Shown: positions 32,667-41,547 of the stretch, piece after piece
Layout of the letters: each line of letters opens with the position of its first letter
Position numbering within the stretch: position 1 is the first letter of the stretch
Assembly: GCA_965279095.1 (NCBI GenBank)
Contig: CBDIHH010000003.1
Location: 310,001-374,000, forward strand
Source: CBDIHH01 sp965279095
Lineage (GTDB): Bacteria; Pseudomonadota; Alphaproteobacteria; Caulobacterales; Caulobacteraceae
Length of the DNA: 64,000 bases
Reading direction: 5' to 3'
Made by a program: the position numbers and the translations under genes
The notes under the pieces: model-generated
Told to the model about the DNA's origin: nothing
Database searches by the model: none
What the model saw: only the letters and a program-made list of their open reading frames with translations

Positions 32667-33197
32667 ATGCCCTCCGCCCTTGCCGATCCGCCGTCCGCCC
32701 TGGCCTCCGCCGCGCAGTTTCGGGCCGAGCGCCCCCAGGATCGCGCGCAGGCCGACCAGCTGATCGCTGACGCCTTCGGGCCCGGCCGCTACGCCAAGGC
32801 GGCCGAGCGCCTGCGCGAGGGCCGCGAGCCAGCGCCGGACCTGTCCCTGATCGCCTGGGACGGCGATGAGGCGGTCGGGTGTGTCCGCCTGTGGCCAATC
32901 CTCATCGGCCACACCCCGGCCCTGCTCCTGGGCCCGTTCGCCGTGGCCGCTTCCCGGCGCAGCGAGGGCCTGGGCGCGACCCTGGTGGAGCGCGCCTGCG
33001 CCGCCGCCCAGGCCGCCGGGCATGCCCTGGTGCTGCTTGTGGGGGACGAGGCCTATTTCAGCCGGGCCGGTTTCGAGGTCGTGCCCCCGGGGCGGGTGAC
33101 CCTGCCGGGCCCCGTCGATCGGCGGCGGCTGCTCTGGCGCGCGCTCAAGCCTGGCGCCGCCGAGGGGGTCGAGGGGCCGGCGGTGGCGGCCCGATAG
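32667..33197 (+). CDS. GNAT family N-acetyltransferase (YhbS-like)
   Basis: This 176-residue protein has the GNAT fold: an N-terminal strand-helix part with DRAQADQLIADAFGPGRYAK, the central strands LSLIAWDGDEAVGCVRLWPI, and the acetyl-CoA motif region LLGPFAVAASRRSEGLGATL, where the usual Q/R-x-x-G-x-G/A loop reads RRSEGLGATL. The final part, DEAYFSRAGFEVVPPGRVTLPGPVD, matches YhbS-type acetyltransferases. No clear ribosome site precedes the ATG, so the exact start is uncertain. Its substrate is unknown. Confidence 0.87.
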   Translation: MPSALADPPSALASAAQFRAERPQDRAQADQLIADAFGPGRYAKAAERLREGREPAPDLSLIAWDGDEAVGCVRLWPILIGHTPALLLGPFAVAASRRSEGLGATLVERACAAAQAAGHALVLLVGDEAYFSRAGFEVVPPGRVTLPGPVDRRRLLWRALKPGAAEGVEGPAVAAR

Positions 33198-33235
33198 GTC
33201 TTCCCTGGACGCGCGGAGCGGCCTACCTGAGGGGG

Positions 33236-33901
33236 ATGGACGATCTGCGCACCACCCCCCGCGGACCTCTCGCGGGCGCCGACCTGCAGGCCCATATCGT
33301 CTCGCGCCTGGATTCCTGGGAGCATCCGCCCCCCGAGACGCTGGCGCGGTCCGATATCGACCTCAACCCGGATCTGGAGCTCGGCGCCTTCGAGGGGCTG
33401 AGGGCCGCGGCGGTCCTCATTCCCCTGATCATCCGCGACGACGCGGTCTCGGTGCTGCTGACGCGGCGGGCCGACACCCTTCGTCGGCACACGGGGCAGA
33501 TCGCCTTTCCCGGCGGCGGCATCGACCCGGGCGAGACCGTCTGGCAGGCGGCCCTGCGCGAGGCGCACGAGGAGGTGGGCCTCAGCCCGGACCTCGTGCG
33601 GCTGGCCGGGATCGCCACCCCGTTCATGACCTTGACGGGTTTCCACGTGACCCCCGTGGTCGGCTTCGTCAGCCCGCACTTCTCTCCCTCGCCCAGCGTG
33701 CACGAGGTGGCCGAGGTGTTCGAGGTCCCCTTCGACTTCCTGATGGACGCCGCCAACCACGTGCGGGAGCTGCGCGAATTCAATGGCCGTCCCCCTCGCT
33801 GGGTCTATTCGATCGCGCACGAGGAGCGGGTGATCTGGGGCATCACCGCCGCCATCGTCCGCAATCTCTACGAGCGGCTGTTCGGCGAGGACCATGCTTA
33901 G
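33236..33901 (+). CDS. Nudix hydrolase, CoA pyrophosphatase type
   Basis: This 221-residue protein carries a full Nudix box, GGGIDPGETVWQAALREA followed by HEEVGL, preceded by LLTRRADTLRRHTGQIAFPG, which is the UPF0035 signature found in CoA pyrophosphatases (NudL). It probably hydrolyses CoA or related nucleoside diphosphates in the cytoplasm. GAGGGGG precedes the ATG at 33236. Its 3' end overlaps the DUF6111 gene by 8 bases, and the CCA-transferase gene follows, an order seen in other alphaproteobacteria. Confidence 0.92.
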   Translation: MDDLRTTPRGPLAGADLQAHIVSRLDSWEHPPPETLARSDIDLNPDLELGAFEGLRAAAVLIPLIIRDDAVSVLLTRRADTLRRHTGQIAFPGGGIDPGETVWQAALREAHEEVGLSPDLVRLAGIATPFMTLTGFHVTPVVGFVSPHFSPSPSVHEVAEVFEVPFDFLMDAANHVRELREFNGRPPRWVYSIAHEERVIWGITAAIVRNLYERLFGEDHA

Positions 33902-34169
33902 GCAGCTGCTGCCCCGGCTGCTCCTTGCCCTTGTCCCCTTCGCCGCCTACTGGCTTTGGCGCGAGCGGGCCCGCCGCACGGGCAGGGCCATGGGCTCCAC
34001 CCCCTGGGGCTGGCTGGTCGCGGCGGCGGGGGTGCTGGTGGCCCTGTCCCTGGCGGCCACGGTCGTGTTTCATCCGGACAACCGGCGCCAGGTCTATGTT
34101 CCCGGCGAAGCCTACCCCGACGGCCATGTGTCGCCGGGTCGATTCAAGAGGGTGACGCCCAGCCCATGA
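33894..34169 (+). CDS. DUF6111-like small membrane protein
   Basis: This 91-residue protein has two hydrophobic segments (about residues 4-22 and 40-58) separated by a basic loop (RERARRTGR), so it is probably a two-pass inner-membrane protein. The C-terminal end, HPDNRRQVYVPGEAYPDG, is typical of the DUF6111 family, which is found next to CCA tRNA nucleotidyltransferase genes in Caulobacterales and Rhodospirillales. It overlaps the Nudix gene upstream and its stop overlaps the start of the CCA gene (ATGA). Function unknown. Confidence 0.8.
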   Translation: MLRQLLPRLLLALVPFAAYWLWRERARRTGRAMGSTPWGWLVAAAGVLVALSLAATVVFHPDNRRQVYVPGEAYPDGHVSPGRFKRVTPSP

Positions 34170-35422
34170 CGGCCTCCAGCGAGAGCATCGGCGTCCAGCC
34201 ATGGATGACGGCCCCGGCCACCCGCGCGGTGATCGCGGCGCTGCAGGCGTCCGGCGGCGACGATTGCGTGCGTTTCGTCGGCGGCTGCGTCCGCAATGCG
34301 GTGCTGGGCCTGCCGGCGGACGACATCGACCTGGCCACCACCCTGACCCCGGACGAGGTCACCCGCGCCCTGGCGGCGGCGGGGCTGAAGAGCGCCCCCA
34401 CGGGGGTGGAGCACGGCACCATCACGGCGGTGGCGGACGGGGTCCCGTTCGAGGTGACCACCCTGCGCCGCGACGTCTCCACCGACGGTCGGCGGGCGGT
34501 GGTGGCGTTCACGGCGGACTGGACGCAGGACGCCCAGCGCCGCGACTTCCGCCTCAACGCCCTCTACGCGGACAGCCAGGGGGGCGTGTTCGATCCGACG
34601 GGCGCCGGCCTCGCCGACGCCCGGGCGGGACGGATCGTGTTCGTCGGCGACCCGATGATGCGGATCCGCGAGGACTACCTGCGCATACTGCGGTTCTTCC
34701 GCTTCGTGGCCTGGTACGGCCGGGGCGCGCCGGATGCCGAGGCCGTGGCCGCCTGCAAGGCGTTGAAGGGCATGCTGTCGGGGCGCTCCGCCGAGCGCAC
34801 CTCCAAGGAACTGCTGAAGCTGCTGGCGGCGCCCGACCCCCGCGCCGCGGTGAGGCTGATGAGCGAGACGGGGGTGCTGGGCGCCGTCCTGCCGGGGGCG
34901 ATCGGGGCCGCGCGTCTCGACGCCCTGGTGGAGATCGAGAAGGACCGCCTGATCGAGAACGACCCGGAATTGAGGCTGGCGGCCCTGTTGCCGAGCGATC
35001 CGGCGGCCGTGGCCGCCAGCGCCGAGCGGCTGCGCCTGTCCAACGCCCAGAAGGAGCGGCTCACGGCGGCGGCCGGGTCGGAGCCAAGGATCGCGTCGTG
35101 GATGAGCGCCCGCGAAGTGCGCCGGGCGGTCTACCAGCTGGGGCTGCGGGCCTTCTACGACCGGGTCAAGCTGGCGTGGGCCGCCTCCGAGCGGCCCGCC
35201 ACCGCGGGGCAATGGCGCTCGCTCCTGGCCCAGGCCGAGAGTTGGACGCCGCCGCCGTTCCCGGTGTCAGGCGAGGATGCGATCGAGGCCGGCGCCCCCA
35301 AGGGCCCGCGGGTGGGTCAGGTCCTTCGCGAGGTCGAGACCTGGTGGATCGACCACGATTTCCCTCCCGATCGCGGGGCGGCCCTGGACCAGCTGCGGCT
35401 GGTGGTGCAGGCGATCGGCTGA
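34166..35422 (+). CDS. cca: CCA tRNA nucleotidyltransferase
   Basis: This 418-residue enzyme adds or repairs the CCA 3' end of tRNAs. The N-terminal head has FVGGCVRNAVLGLPADDIDL, containing the catalytic GG and DxD elements of the class II nucleotidyltransferase, followed by HGTITAVADGVPFEVTTLR and RRDFRLNALY, then the RIREDYLRILRFFRFVAWYG signature of the neck. The C-terminal body is helical and variable. Its start overlaps the DUF6111 stop (ATGA). No sign of an HD phosphohydrolase domain. Length and motifs are normal for alphaproteobacteria. Confidence 0.96.
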   Translation: MTASSESIGVQPWMTAPATRAVIAALQASGGDDCVRFVGGCVRNAVLGLPADDIDLATTLTPDEVTRALAAAGLKSAPTGVEHGTITAVADGVPFEVTTLRRDVSTDGRRAVVAFTADWTQDAQRRDFRLNALYADSQGGVFDPTGAGLADARAGRIVFVGDPMMRIREDYLRILRFFRFVAWYGRGAPDAEAVAACKALKGMLSGRSAERTSKELLKLLAAPDPRAAVRLMSETGVLGAVLPGAIGAARLDALVEIEKDRLIENDPELRLAALLPSDPAAVAASAERLRLSNAQKERLTAAAGSEPRIASWMSAREVRRAVYQLGLRAFYDRVKLAWAASERPATAGQWRSLLAQAESWTPPPFPVSGEDAIEAGAPKGPRVGQVLREVETWWIDHDFPPDRGAALDQLRLVVQAIG

Positions 35423-35643
35423 GGGCGGCCATCCTTTCGCCCCTCACGCGAAGTTGAACACCGTCGCAGGAGAAGCCTTTCCGGCTTTTCCCCGAGCCGC
35501 CCTAGAAGGAAGGTCGACAAATGCCGCACGCGGGAACGCGATCGATGCAGTATGCTCGGCGGCTACGCGTGTTTCGCATCCCCTAATCTTGCCCGCCGGC
35601 GAGCCAGGCGGCGCCTCGTCAGTATCAGCAGAGAGCCTTACGT

Positions 35644-36801
35644 ATGCAGTCCAACGTTCGGACCCGGCAAGTCAGCGTCGTCGCCACCCTATGCGCCGCC
35701 GCGGCCTTCACCCTGTGCGCCGCGGGCCCGACCCAGGCGGGCCTGTTCGGAAGCAAGAAGCCCAAGCCGGCGCCGGCGGTGGTCTATACGCCGCCCCCGG
35801 TGACCCTGCCCAGCCGGGTCGTCCAGGCCGCCGCCGCCTACGAGGACTATGTCGACAAGGCCGCGGCGATCACCGCCGACTTCCCCGACGGGGCGACCGT
35901 CTCTAGCAAGGTGCGCACCGGCGCCGCCTACGAGGCGCAGCAAATGCAGCGCGGGGCGGCGGCCTATGGGGCCATCGTGGCGCTGCAGGAGCCGGCCTTC
36001 GTCGCCGCCGTGCGCGCCTATTCCGCCGACGCGGCCACGCGCACCCTGATCGTCGGCGAGCTGATGAAGGACCCGGCCTATGTGCTCGGGATCAAGGGCG
36101 CCGAGGGCGCCGCCAGCGCGGTGGCCAACGCCCTCGACCGCCAGGGCTCCCGGGTCCGGAGCGCCGGGGAACGGGTGAAGCAGTCGGCCTATGACGTCCA
36201 GAAGATGGCCTGGTCCAAGGCGCCGGTGATCGATCGCGACGGCCGCCTGGCCGAGGCCAAGAGCCTGTCGACCTCGCCGCGCCAGGGCAGCCCCGAGGTC
36301 GCCGCGCGGCTGCAGCTGGCCTCCACGGGGCAGGCGCCGATGCCCTTGATCGGGGGCACGCCGCTGGCGACCACTGATGTGGCCGCCTCGATCGCCGCGC
36401 CCCTGCCGCCCCCCTACACGCCGCTGGTGGTGCGCAGCCTCGCCGGCGCGGCGCTGGCGGTGCTGGGCGAGGGCGCGGAGTCCAACAGCGACAACATCTG
36501 GGCCGTCCTCGCCGAGCCCAATCAGGGCATGTGCTACAACATGGCCAAGCTGAACCTCTACCAGTGCCTGTCGGTGGCCAAACCCTATTACGAGGATGTC
36601 TTCTGCCTCGGGCAGCACATCCTGATGGACACCGGCGCCTGCATCATCAAAGGCGCCGGGGTGCAGAAGGTGGCCCCCCTGGTGTTCGTGGAGCGGGCCT
36701 CCGCGGTGCCCTATGGCGCCCCGGCGCCGAAGAAGACGGCCGGCAAGAAATCGGGCGGCGCCAAGAAGGCGCCGGTCAAGAAGGCCGCCGCCAAGACCTG
36801 A
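35644..36801 (+). CDS. secreted protein with cysteine box and Lys/Ala-rich tail, unknown function
   Basis: This 385-residue protein has a signal peptide (about 1-32, ending near PTQA). A proline-rich stretch follows (KKPKPAPAVVYTPPPVTLPS), then a helical alanine-rich domain. Near the C-terminus four cysteines in the order MCYNMAK, YQCLSV, VFCLGQ and GACIIKG probably form two disulfides. The last 35 residues are a KKTAGKKSGGAKKAPVKKAA-type tail resembling histone H1, unusual for an exported protein. I do not recognise the family; it may be restricted to Caulobacterales. It stands alone, 220 bases after cca and before a strong inverted repeat. The gap upstream shows no other gene. Confidence 0.8.
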   Translation: MQSNVRTRQVSVVATLCAAAAFTLCAAGPTQAGLFGSKKPKPAPAVVYTPPPVTLPSRVVQAAAAYEDYVDKAAAITADFPDGATVSSKVRTGAAYEAQQMQRGAAAYGAIVALQEPAFVAAVRAYSADAATRTLIVGELMKDPAYVLGIKGAEGAASAVANALDRQGSRVRSAGERVKQSAYDVQKMAWSKAPVIDRDGRLAEAKSLSTSPRQGSPEVAARLQLASTGQAPMPLIGGTPLATTDVAASIAAPLPPPYTPLVVRSLAGAALAVLGEGAESNSDNIWAVLAEPNQGMCYNMAKLNLYQCLSVAKPYYEDVFCLGQHILMDTGACIIKGAGVQKVAPLVFVERASAVPYGAPAPKKTAGKKSGGAKKAPVKKAAAKT

Positions 36802-36803
36802 TC

Positions 36804-36837
36804 CCAAGCCGCATCCGGCCGGCCGCTTGCGGCTTGG
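36804..36837 (+). terminator. hairpin after the secreted tail protein
   Basis: CCAAGCCGCA and TGCGGCTTGG form a perfect 10-base stem around a 14-base GC-rich loop, starting 2 bases after the stop codon. No T-run follows, so it may act with Rho or as an mRNA 3' stabiliser. Confidence 0.6.
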
Positions 36838-36946
36838 CCGCGATGCGTGTAAGGAACCGCACCTAATTTTGACCATCCGGTTACGACCGACGCCGCGCCC
36901 CGGCAGCCAGCTTGGGAGCGCGGCGGTTTCGTTTTGAGGCAAGGCC

Positions 36947-37561
36947 ATGGCCGACATCGAACTGAATATCGAACTGCGCGACAGCGCCGGCACCGGCGCG
37001 GCGCGCGCCGCGCGGCGCGCGGGCAAGGTGCCGGGCGTGCTCTACGGCGGCACGGACGCGCCGGTGGCCGTGTCGGTTCCGGCCAACGAGTTCCGCAAGG
37101 CCCTCCACTCGGGGCGGCTGCTGGGTCACATGATCAAGCTGAACCACGGCGGCAAGATCCAGTCGGTCATCGCCAAGGACATCCAGTTCCATCCGGTGAG
37201 CGACGAGCCCGTGCACTTCGACCTCTACCGGGTGGGCGAGCACCAGCTGGTGAAGATTTCTGTGCCCGTGCACTTCAAGAACCAGGACATCTCCCCGGGG
37301 ATGAAGCGCGGCGGCGCGCTCACCGTGGCCCTGCACGAAGTCCAGCTGATGGCCCCCGCCGACGAGATCCCCGAGGAAATCCTCATCGACCTGGCCACCA
37401 TGGACATCGGCGACTCGATCAAGGCCGATGAACTGGTGCTGCCCAAGGGCGTGGAAGTGGCCGCGCACGACCTGCACGCCACCATCGCCTCGATTGGCAT
37501 GTCCTCGGCCATGGCCTCCGCCGACGCCGACGGCGAGGGCGAGGCCGCTCCGGAAGCCTAA
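36947..37561 (+). CDS. rplY: 50S ribosomal protein L25/Ctc
   Basis: This 204-residue protein is the long (CTC-type) form of L25, which binds 5S rRNA in the large subunit. The N-terminal domain has GTGAARAARRAGKVPGVLYG and HMIKLNHGGKIQSVIAKDIQ, then HPVSDEPVHFDLYRV; the C-terminal beta domain follows. A short acidic C-terminal tail (DADGEGEAAPEA) is common in alphaproteobacteria. It is followed by pth after 21 bases, the usual order. Confidence 0.97.
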   Translation: MADIELNIELRDSAGTGAARAARRAGKVPGVLYGGTDAPVAVSVPANEFRKALHSGRLLGHMIKLNHGGKIQSVIAKDIQFHPVSDEPVHFDLYRVGEHQLVKISVPVHFKNQDISPGMKRGGALTVALHEVQLMAPADEIPEEILIDLATMDIGDSIKADELVLPKGVEVAAHDLHATIASIGMSSAMASADADGEGEAAPEA

Positions 37562-37582
37562 AGGCCCCTCGGAGCGCGCGAC

Positions 37583-38194
37583 ATGCTGCTGCTGGCCGGC
37601 CTCGGCAATCCGGGGCCCCAGTACGAGAACAACCGCCACAACATCGGCTTCATGGCCATCGACGCGATCACGCGTCGGTGGCCATTCGCGTCGGCGCGGT
37701 CGAAGTTCAAGGGCTTCGTGGCCGAGGGACAGATCCAGACGGCGGACGGCCCCATCCGCGCCCTGGCGCTCAAGCCGCAGACCTTCATGAACGAGAGCGG
37801 CCGGTCGGTGGCCGAGGCGATGAAGTTCTACAAGATCGAACCAGGCGGCCTGGTGGTCTTCTACGACGAGCTCGACCTGTCGCCCGGCCGGTTCCGCATG
37901 AAGACCGGTGGCGGGGCCGCGGGCCACAACGGCATCCGCTCCATCGCCGCCCACATCGGGCCCGACTTCCGCCGCGCCCGGATGGGCATCGGCCATCCGG
38001 GTCACAAGGACCGGGTGATGGGGCACGTCCTGTCGGATTTCCACAAGGTCGACGTCCAGTGGGTGCGCGACCTGACCACCGCCTGCGCCGACGCCCTGCC
38101 GTTCCTCGCCGCCGGCGACGACGAGCGCTACCAGGCCGAGGTGCTCAGGCTGGCCCCGGCGGAGAAGGGCGACCCCCGGCAGCCTAAAGCCTAG
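37583..38194 (+). CDS. pth: peptidyl-tRNA hydrolase
   Basis: This 203-residue enzyme frees tRNA from peptidyl-tRNA dropped by ribosomes. It opens with MLLLAGLGNPGPQYENNRHN, containing the catalytic His and Asn, and continues with KPQTFMNESGRSVAEA, VVFYDELDLSPGRFRMKTGG and AAGHNGIRSIAAHIG. The length is normal. It is almost certainly cotranscribed with rplY upstream. Confidence 0.97.
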   Translation: MLLLAGLGNPGPQYENNRHNIGFMAIDAITRRWPFASARSKFKGFVAEGQIQTADGPIRALALKPQTFMNESGRSVAEAMKFYKIEPGGLVVFYDELDLSPGRFRMKTGGGAAGHNGIRSIAAHIGPDFRRARMGIGHPGHKDRVMGHVLSDFHKVDVQWVRDLTTACADALPFLAAGDDERYQAEVLRLAPAEKGDPRQPKA

Positions 38195-38240
38195 CGCCGC
38201 GCCTGTTGACCCGTCGCCATCGCCCCTCCAGATAGCTGCC

Positions 38241-38996
38241 ATGATGTCCTTCGGCCTCCCCGCTCTGGGTCTGTCCCTGATCTTCTCGGTCCTTCTGTGC
38301 GTGCATGTGGTGCGCACCGGCCGCGAGATGTACTGGCTGTTCATCATCCTTCTGTTCCAGCCCATCGGCGGCATCGTCTATGCGGCGGCGATCATCCTGC
38401 CGGAACTGCTGCGTGGGCCTGCCCTGCGCAAGGCGGGGCACGCCGCCCGGGAGACGCTGGATCCCACCCGTGACTATCGCGACGCCAAGGCCGCGGCCGA
38501 CGAGAGCCCGACGGTGCACAACCAGATGAGGCTGGCCGCCGCCGCCGCCGCCCTGGGGCGCTGGGACGAGACCGAGGCCCTCTATCGCGAGGCCGCGCAC
38601 GGGGTGCATGCGGAAGATCCCGCCCTGCTGCTGGGTCGCGCCACCGCCCTGGTGGAGCTGAACCGTCCGGCCGAGGCCCTGCCATTGCTGGAGGCCCTGA
38701 GCCGCGAGGGCGACAAGGGGCGGACCCCGCAGATGACCCTGGCCTACGCCCGCGCCTATGAGGCGCTCGGCCGCGCCGCGGAGGCCGATTCCGCCTATGA
38801 GCTGGCCGCGGCGCGGGTTCCGGGGTTGGAGGGGTTGGCGCGCCGGGCCGCCTTCCTGGCCCGCCAGGGGCGGCGCGAGGCGGCGCAGGAGATCCTTGCC
38901 GACATTGACCTGCGGCTGGCCAAGGCGCCGCCGCACTTCCGCCAGGAGGGGCGCGTGTGGCGCGACCTCGCCGCCGCGGCAATGGCGGCGCGCTGA
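38241..38996 (+). CDS. membrane-anchored TPR protein
   Basis: This 251-residue protein starts with two hydrophobic helices (about residues 7-22 and 31-56) that should anchor it in the inner membrane. The rest is helical with tetratricopeptide-like repeats around residues 90-240 (AAAAALGRWDETEALYREAA, LVELNRPAEALPLLEAL, YARAYEALGRAAEADSAYEL). TPR proteins mediate protein contacts; a specific partner cannot be named. It lies between pth and ychF on the same strand, which suggests a housekeeping role. Confidence 0.85.
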   Translation: MMSFGLPALGLSLIFSVLLCVHVVRTGREMYWLFIILLFQPIGGIVYAAAIILPELLRGPALRKAGHAARETLDPTRDYRDAKAAADESPTVHNQMRLAAAAAALGRWDETEALYREAAHGVHAEDPALLLGRATALVELNRPAEALPLLEALSREGDKGRTPQMTLAYARAYEALGRAAEADSAYELAAARVPGLEGLARRAAFLARQGRREAAQEILADIDLRLAKAPPHFRQEGRVWRDLAAAAMAAR

Positions 38997-39038
38997 GGCG
39001 CGTGCTAGGTCGGCGCCTCACATCCGTTTGCGAAGGCT

Positions 39039-40136
39039 ATGGCTTTGAAAGTCGCGATCGTCGGCCTGCCCAATGTCGGCAAGTCCACCCTGTTCAACGC
39101 CCTGACTCAGACGGCGGCGGCCCAGGCCGCCAACTATCCGTTCTGCACCATCGAGCCCAACGTCGGCGACGTCGCCGTCCCTGAGCCCCGCCTGGAGGCC
39201 CTGGCGGCCATCGCCGGGTCCAAGGAGATCATCCCGGCGCGGATCAACTTCGTCGACGTGGCGGGCCTGGTGCGCGGGGCGTCCAAGGGCGAGGGGCTGG
39301 GCAACAAGTTCCTGGCGACCATCCGGGACTGCGACGCCGTCGCCTTCGTGGCGCGTTGCTTCATCGATGACGACATCACCCACGTCGAGGGGCGGGTCGA
39401 CCCCCTGTCGGACCTGGAGATCATCGAAACCGAACTGATGCTGGCGGACCTGGAGAGCCTGGAGAAGCGGGTTCCCAACCTCGATAAGCGGGCCAAGCAG
39501 GGCGACAAGGAATCCGCCGTGACCCTGCGCCTGGTGAACTTGGCCCTCGAACAGCTCAACGCCGGGCGGCCGGCGCGCGCCGCGACAGTCCCCGCCGACG
39601 ACAAGAAGGCGTGGCATATGCTGCAGCTGCTGACCTCGCTGCCGGCCCTCTATGTCTGCAATGTCGACGAGGGCGCGGCGGGCGAGGGCAACGCCCTGTC
39701 GGCCCTGGTGGTCGAGCGGGCGGCCCGCGACAAGGCCAAGGCGGTGATCATCTCGGCCCAGATCGAGAGCGAGATCGCCCTGCTGGACGCCGCCGAGCGC
39801 AGCGAGTTCCTCGAGACCCTCGGCCTGGCCGAACCCGGCCTGAACCGCCTGATCCGCGAGGCGTACAACCTGCTGGGCCTGCAGACCTACTTCACCGTGG
39901 GTCCGAAGGAGGCGCGGGCCTGGACCATCGATGTGGGCGCCACCGCGCCGCAGTCGGCGGGGGTCATCCACACCGACTTCGAGAAGGGCTTCATCCGCGC
40001 CGAGACCATCGCCTTCGACGACTATGTCCGGCTGAAGGGCGAGGCGGGGGCCCGCGAGGCGGGGCGGATGCGGCTGGAAGGCAAGGACTACCTCGTGCAG
40101 GACGGCGACGTCATGCACTTCCGGTTCAACACCTAG
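39039..40136 (+). CDS. ychF: redox-regulated ATPase YchF (OLA1 family)
   Basis: This 365-residue P-loop protein has GLPNVGKSTLFNALTQTAAA as the first nucleotide motif, NYPFCTIEPNVGDVAVPEPR, then FVDVAGLVRGASKGEGLGNK (DxxG), and ends with the TGS-like domain (YFTVGPKEARAWTIDVGATA and DFEKGFIRAETIAFDDYVRL). YchF hydrolyses ATP rather than GTP and associates with ribosomes. Length is normal. It is on the same strand as pth and the TPR gene. Confidence 0.97.
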   Translation: MALKVAIVGLPNVGKSTLFNALTQTAAAQAANYPFCTIEPNVGDVAVPEPRLEALAAIAGSKEIIPARINFVDVAGLVRGASKGEGLGNKFLATIRDCDAVAFVARCFIDDDITHVEGRVDPLSDLEIIETELMLADLESLEKRVPNLDKRAKQGDKESAVTLRLVNLALEQLNAGRPARAATVPADDKKAWHMLQLLTSLPALYVCNVDEGAAGEGNALSALVVERAARDKAKAVIISAQIESEIALLDAAERSEFLETLGLAEPGLNRLIREAYNLLGLQTYFTVGPKEARAWTIDVGATAPQSAGVIHTDFEKGFIRAETIAFDDYVRLKGEAGAREAGRMRLEGKDYLVQDGDVMHFRFNT

Positions 40137-40179
40137 GTCGTCTGCCGCGACCGGGCGTGGCGACGGGTCTGGCGCGAGA

Positions 40180-41532
40180 TCAGGCCCGGGGCCGCAACAG
40201 CCGGCGCAGGCCGCGAAGGGGCGCGGTGATCCGCCAGCTAAGGGTCTGTCGAAGCGCGCTTTGCTCCCGGACGTAGGCCACAACGGTCGCATGGGCCGCC
40301 TCCAGGGCCTGGCGGTGCTCCGCCTGGGCGGCGGCGAGGGCGGCAAGGGCGGCGTCGCGCTGGACCAGGCTGTCGTGCAGCCGCCGATGCCGGCGCTCGT
40401 CCGCGCCATAGAAGTAGTCGGCGTCGCGCTCGTAGGCGTCGCGGTAGTCGGCGTAGCTGGAGAACCGGGGAAAACCGGCCTGCAGGTCGGCGTCCATGTC
40501 CTGGATCTCGGCGGTGAGGCTCTCTCTGACCGCCGCAACGTCCAGCCGGGGCGCGAGACGATCCCCGAACAGGTCCATCAGTTCGGCCGCATGGTCCGGC
40601 AGGCCGAACAGGCAGTAGAGGGCCGCCAGCTTGATCAGCTTGTCGTCGGTCCACTGGTCGGGATCGTGCCGCACCTCATGACCGAAGTCGCGCAGGTACA
40701 GGGCGTCGCCGATCAGCGGCCGGCCGCGGGTGGTCTGGGCGGCGATCGGGTGCGGAAAAATGAACGGGGAGGGGAGGGTGGCGAGGGCATAGCGGCGCAC
40801 CGTCAGGTCGAACAGGTCGAAGCCCTGGCTGCGCATGAACCGGTCGACGTTGTGGAAGCTGTGCTCGTTGGGATCGCCGACGCCGCTGTAGCCGACCTCT
40901 ACGCAGACGCCCAGCAGTCGGTCCGTTCCCGGCGCCCCCTCCAGGGACCGCAGGACCTCGAAGTCCTCGCCATCGATGTCGATCTTGACGAAGTCGATGT
41001 CGTCGACCCCGGCGCCGGCGAGGAAATCGGGAAGATGGACCGATCCTCCGCCCAGAGTGGCGTTCCGCCAGAGGTTCCGCAGCATCAGGTCCTGGTCGGC
41101 CGGGGCTTCGGTCTGCGGCGGCGCCGAAGGGGGAGGGGACGGTTCTGAGGCCGGCTCCGGCTCGGGATCACCCGCCGGCGGCGGTTGAGCCGCCTCGCGC
41201 GCGATTTGCAGCGCCTGGGTGTGACTGGCGCTGACGCGGCGCCAGGGATCGGTGCGCCAGGCGTCCGCCGCGCCGCCCTTCAGGGGATGGCCGTCGGGCA
41301 GGGAGACGAAGGCGTTGACGTAGCGCACCTCGGGGCGGGTCTCGGCCTGGGTCAACCGGTCGATCTCATGGACGCTGGGGTCGAAGCCAAAGGCCCGCAG
41401 GCGATCGCCGAACACCCGCCAGCCCTCGTCGAGGCCGCCGCTGCAGCCGACGTCGATCAGGGTGAACCGTCCGTCGCCGAGGGCCTCGCCCAGAATCCGG
41501 GCGGTGCGGCTGTCGCGCTGGATTCCTTCCAT
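40180..41532 (-). CDS. FkbM family methyltransferase A
   Basis: This 450-residue protein has a SAM-binding fold: FTLIDVGCSGGLDEGWRVFG near residues 23-42, and VDDIDFVKIDIDGEDFEVLR further on, matching FkbM-type O-methyltransferases. A proline/glutamate-rich linker (about residues 118-146) is an unusual insertion. A helical C-terminal part with YADYRDAYERDADYFYGADE and basic end (RRLLRPRA) follows. It is a clear paralogue of the next gene upstream (16 bases away), sharing the same domain order. FkbM enzymes often modify sugars or surface polymers, so a role in capsule, holdfast or lipopolysaccharide decoration is possible but unproven. Confidence 0.85.
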   Translation of the reverse strand: MEGIQRDSRTARILGEALGDGRFTLIDVGCSGGLDEGWRVFGDRLRAFGFDPSVHEIDRLTQAETRPEVRYVNAFVSLPDGHPLKGGAADAWRTDPWRRVSASHTQALQIAREAAQPPPAGDPEPEPASEPSPPPSAPPQTEAPADQDLMLRNLWRNATLGGGSVHLPDFLAGAGVDDIDFVKIDIDGEDFEVLRSLEGAPGTDRLLGVCVEVGYSGVGDPNEHSFHNVDRFMRSQGFDLFDLTVRRYALATLPSPFIFPHPIAAQTTRGRPLIGDALYLRDFGHEVRHDPDQWTDDKLIKLAALYCLFGLPDHAAELMDLFGDRLAPRLDVAAVRESLTAEIQDMDADLQAGFPRFSSYADYRDAYERDADYFYGADERRHRRLHDSLVQRDAALAALAAAQAEHRQALEAAHATVVAYVREQSALRQTLSWRITAPLRGLRRLLRPRA

Positions 41533-41547
41533 CGAACGCCTCTTGGC

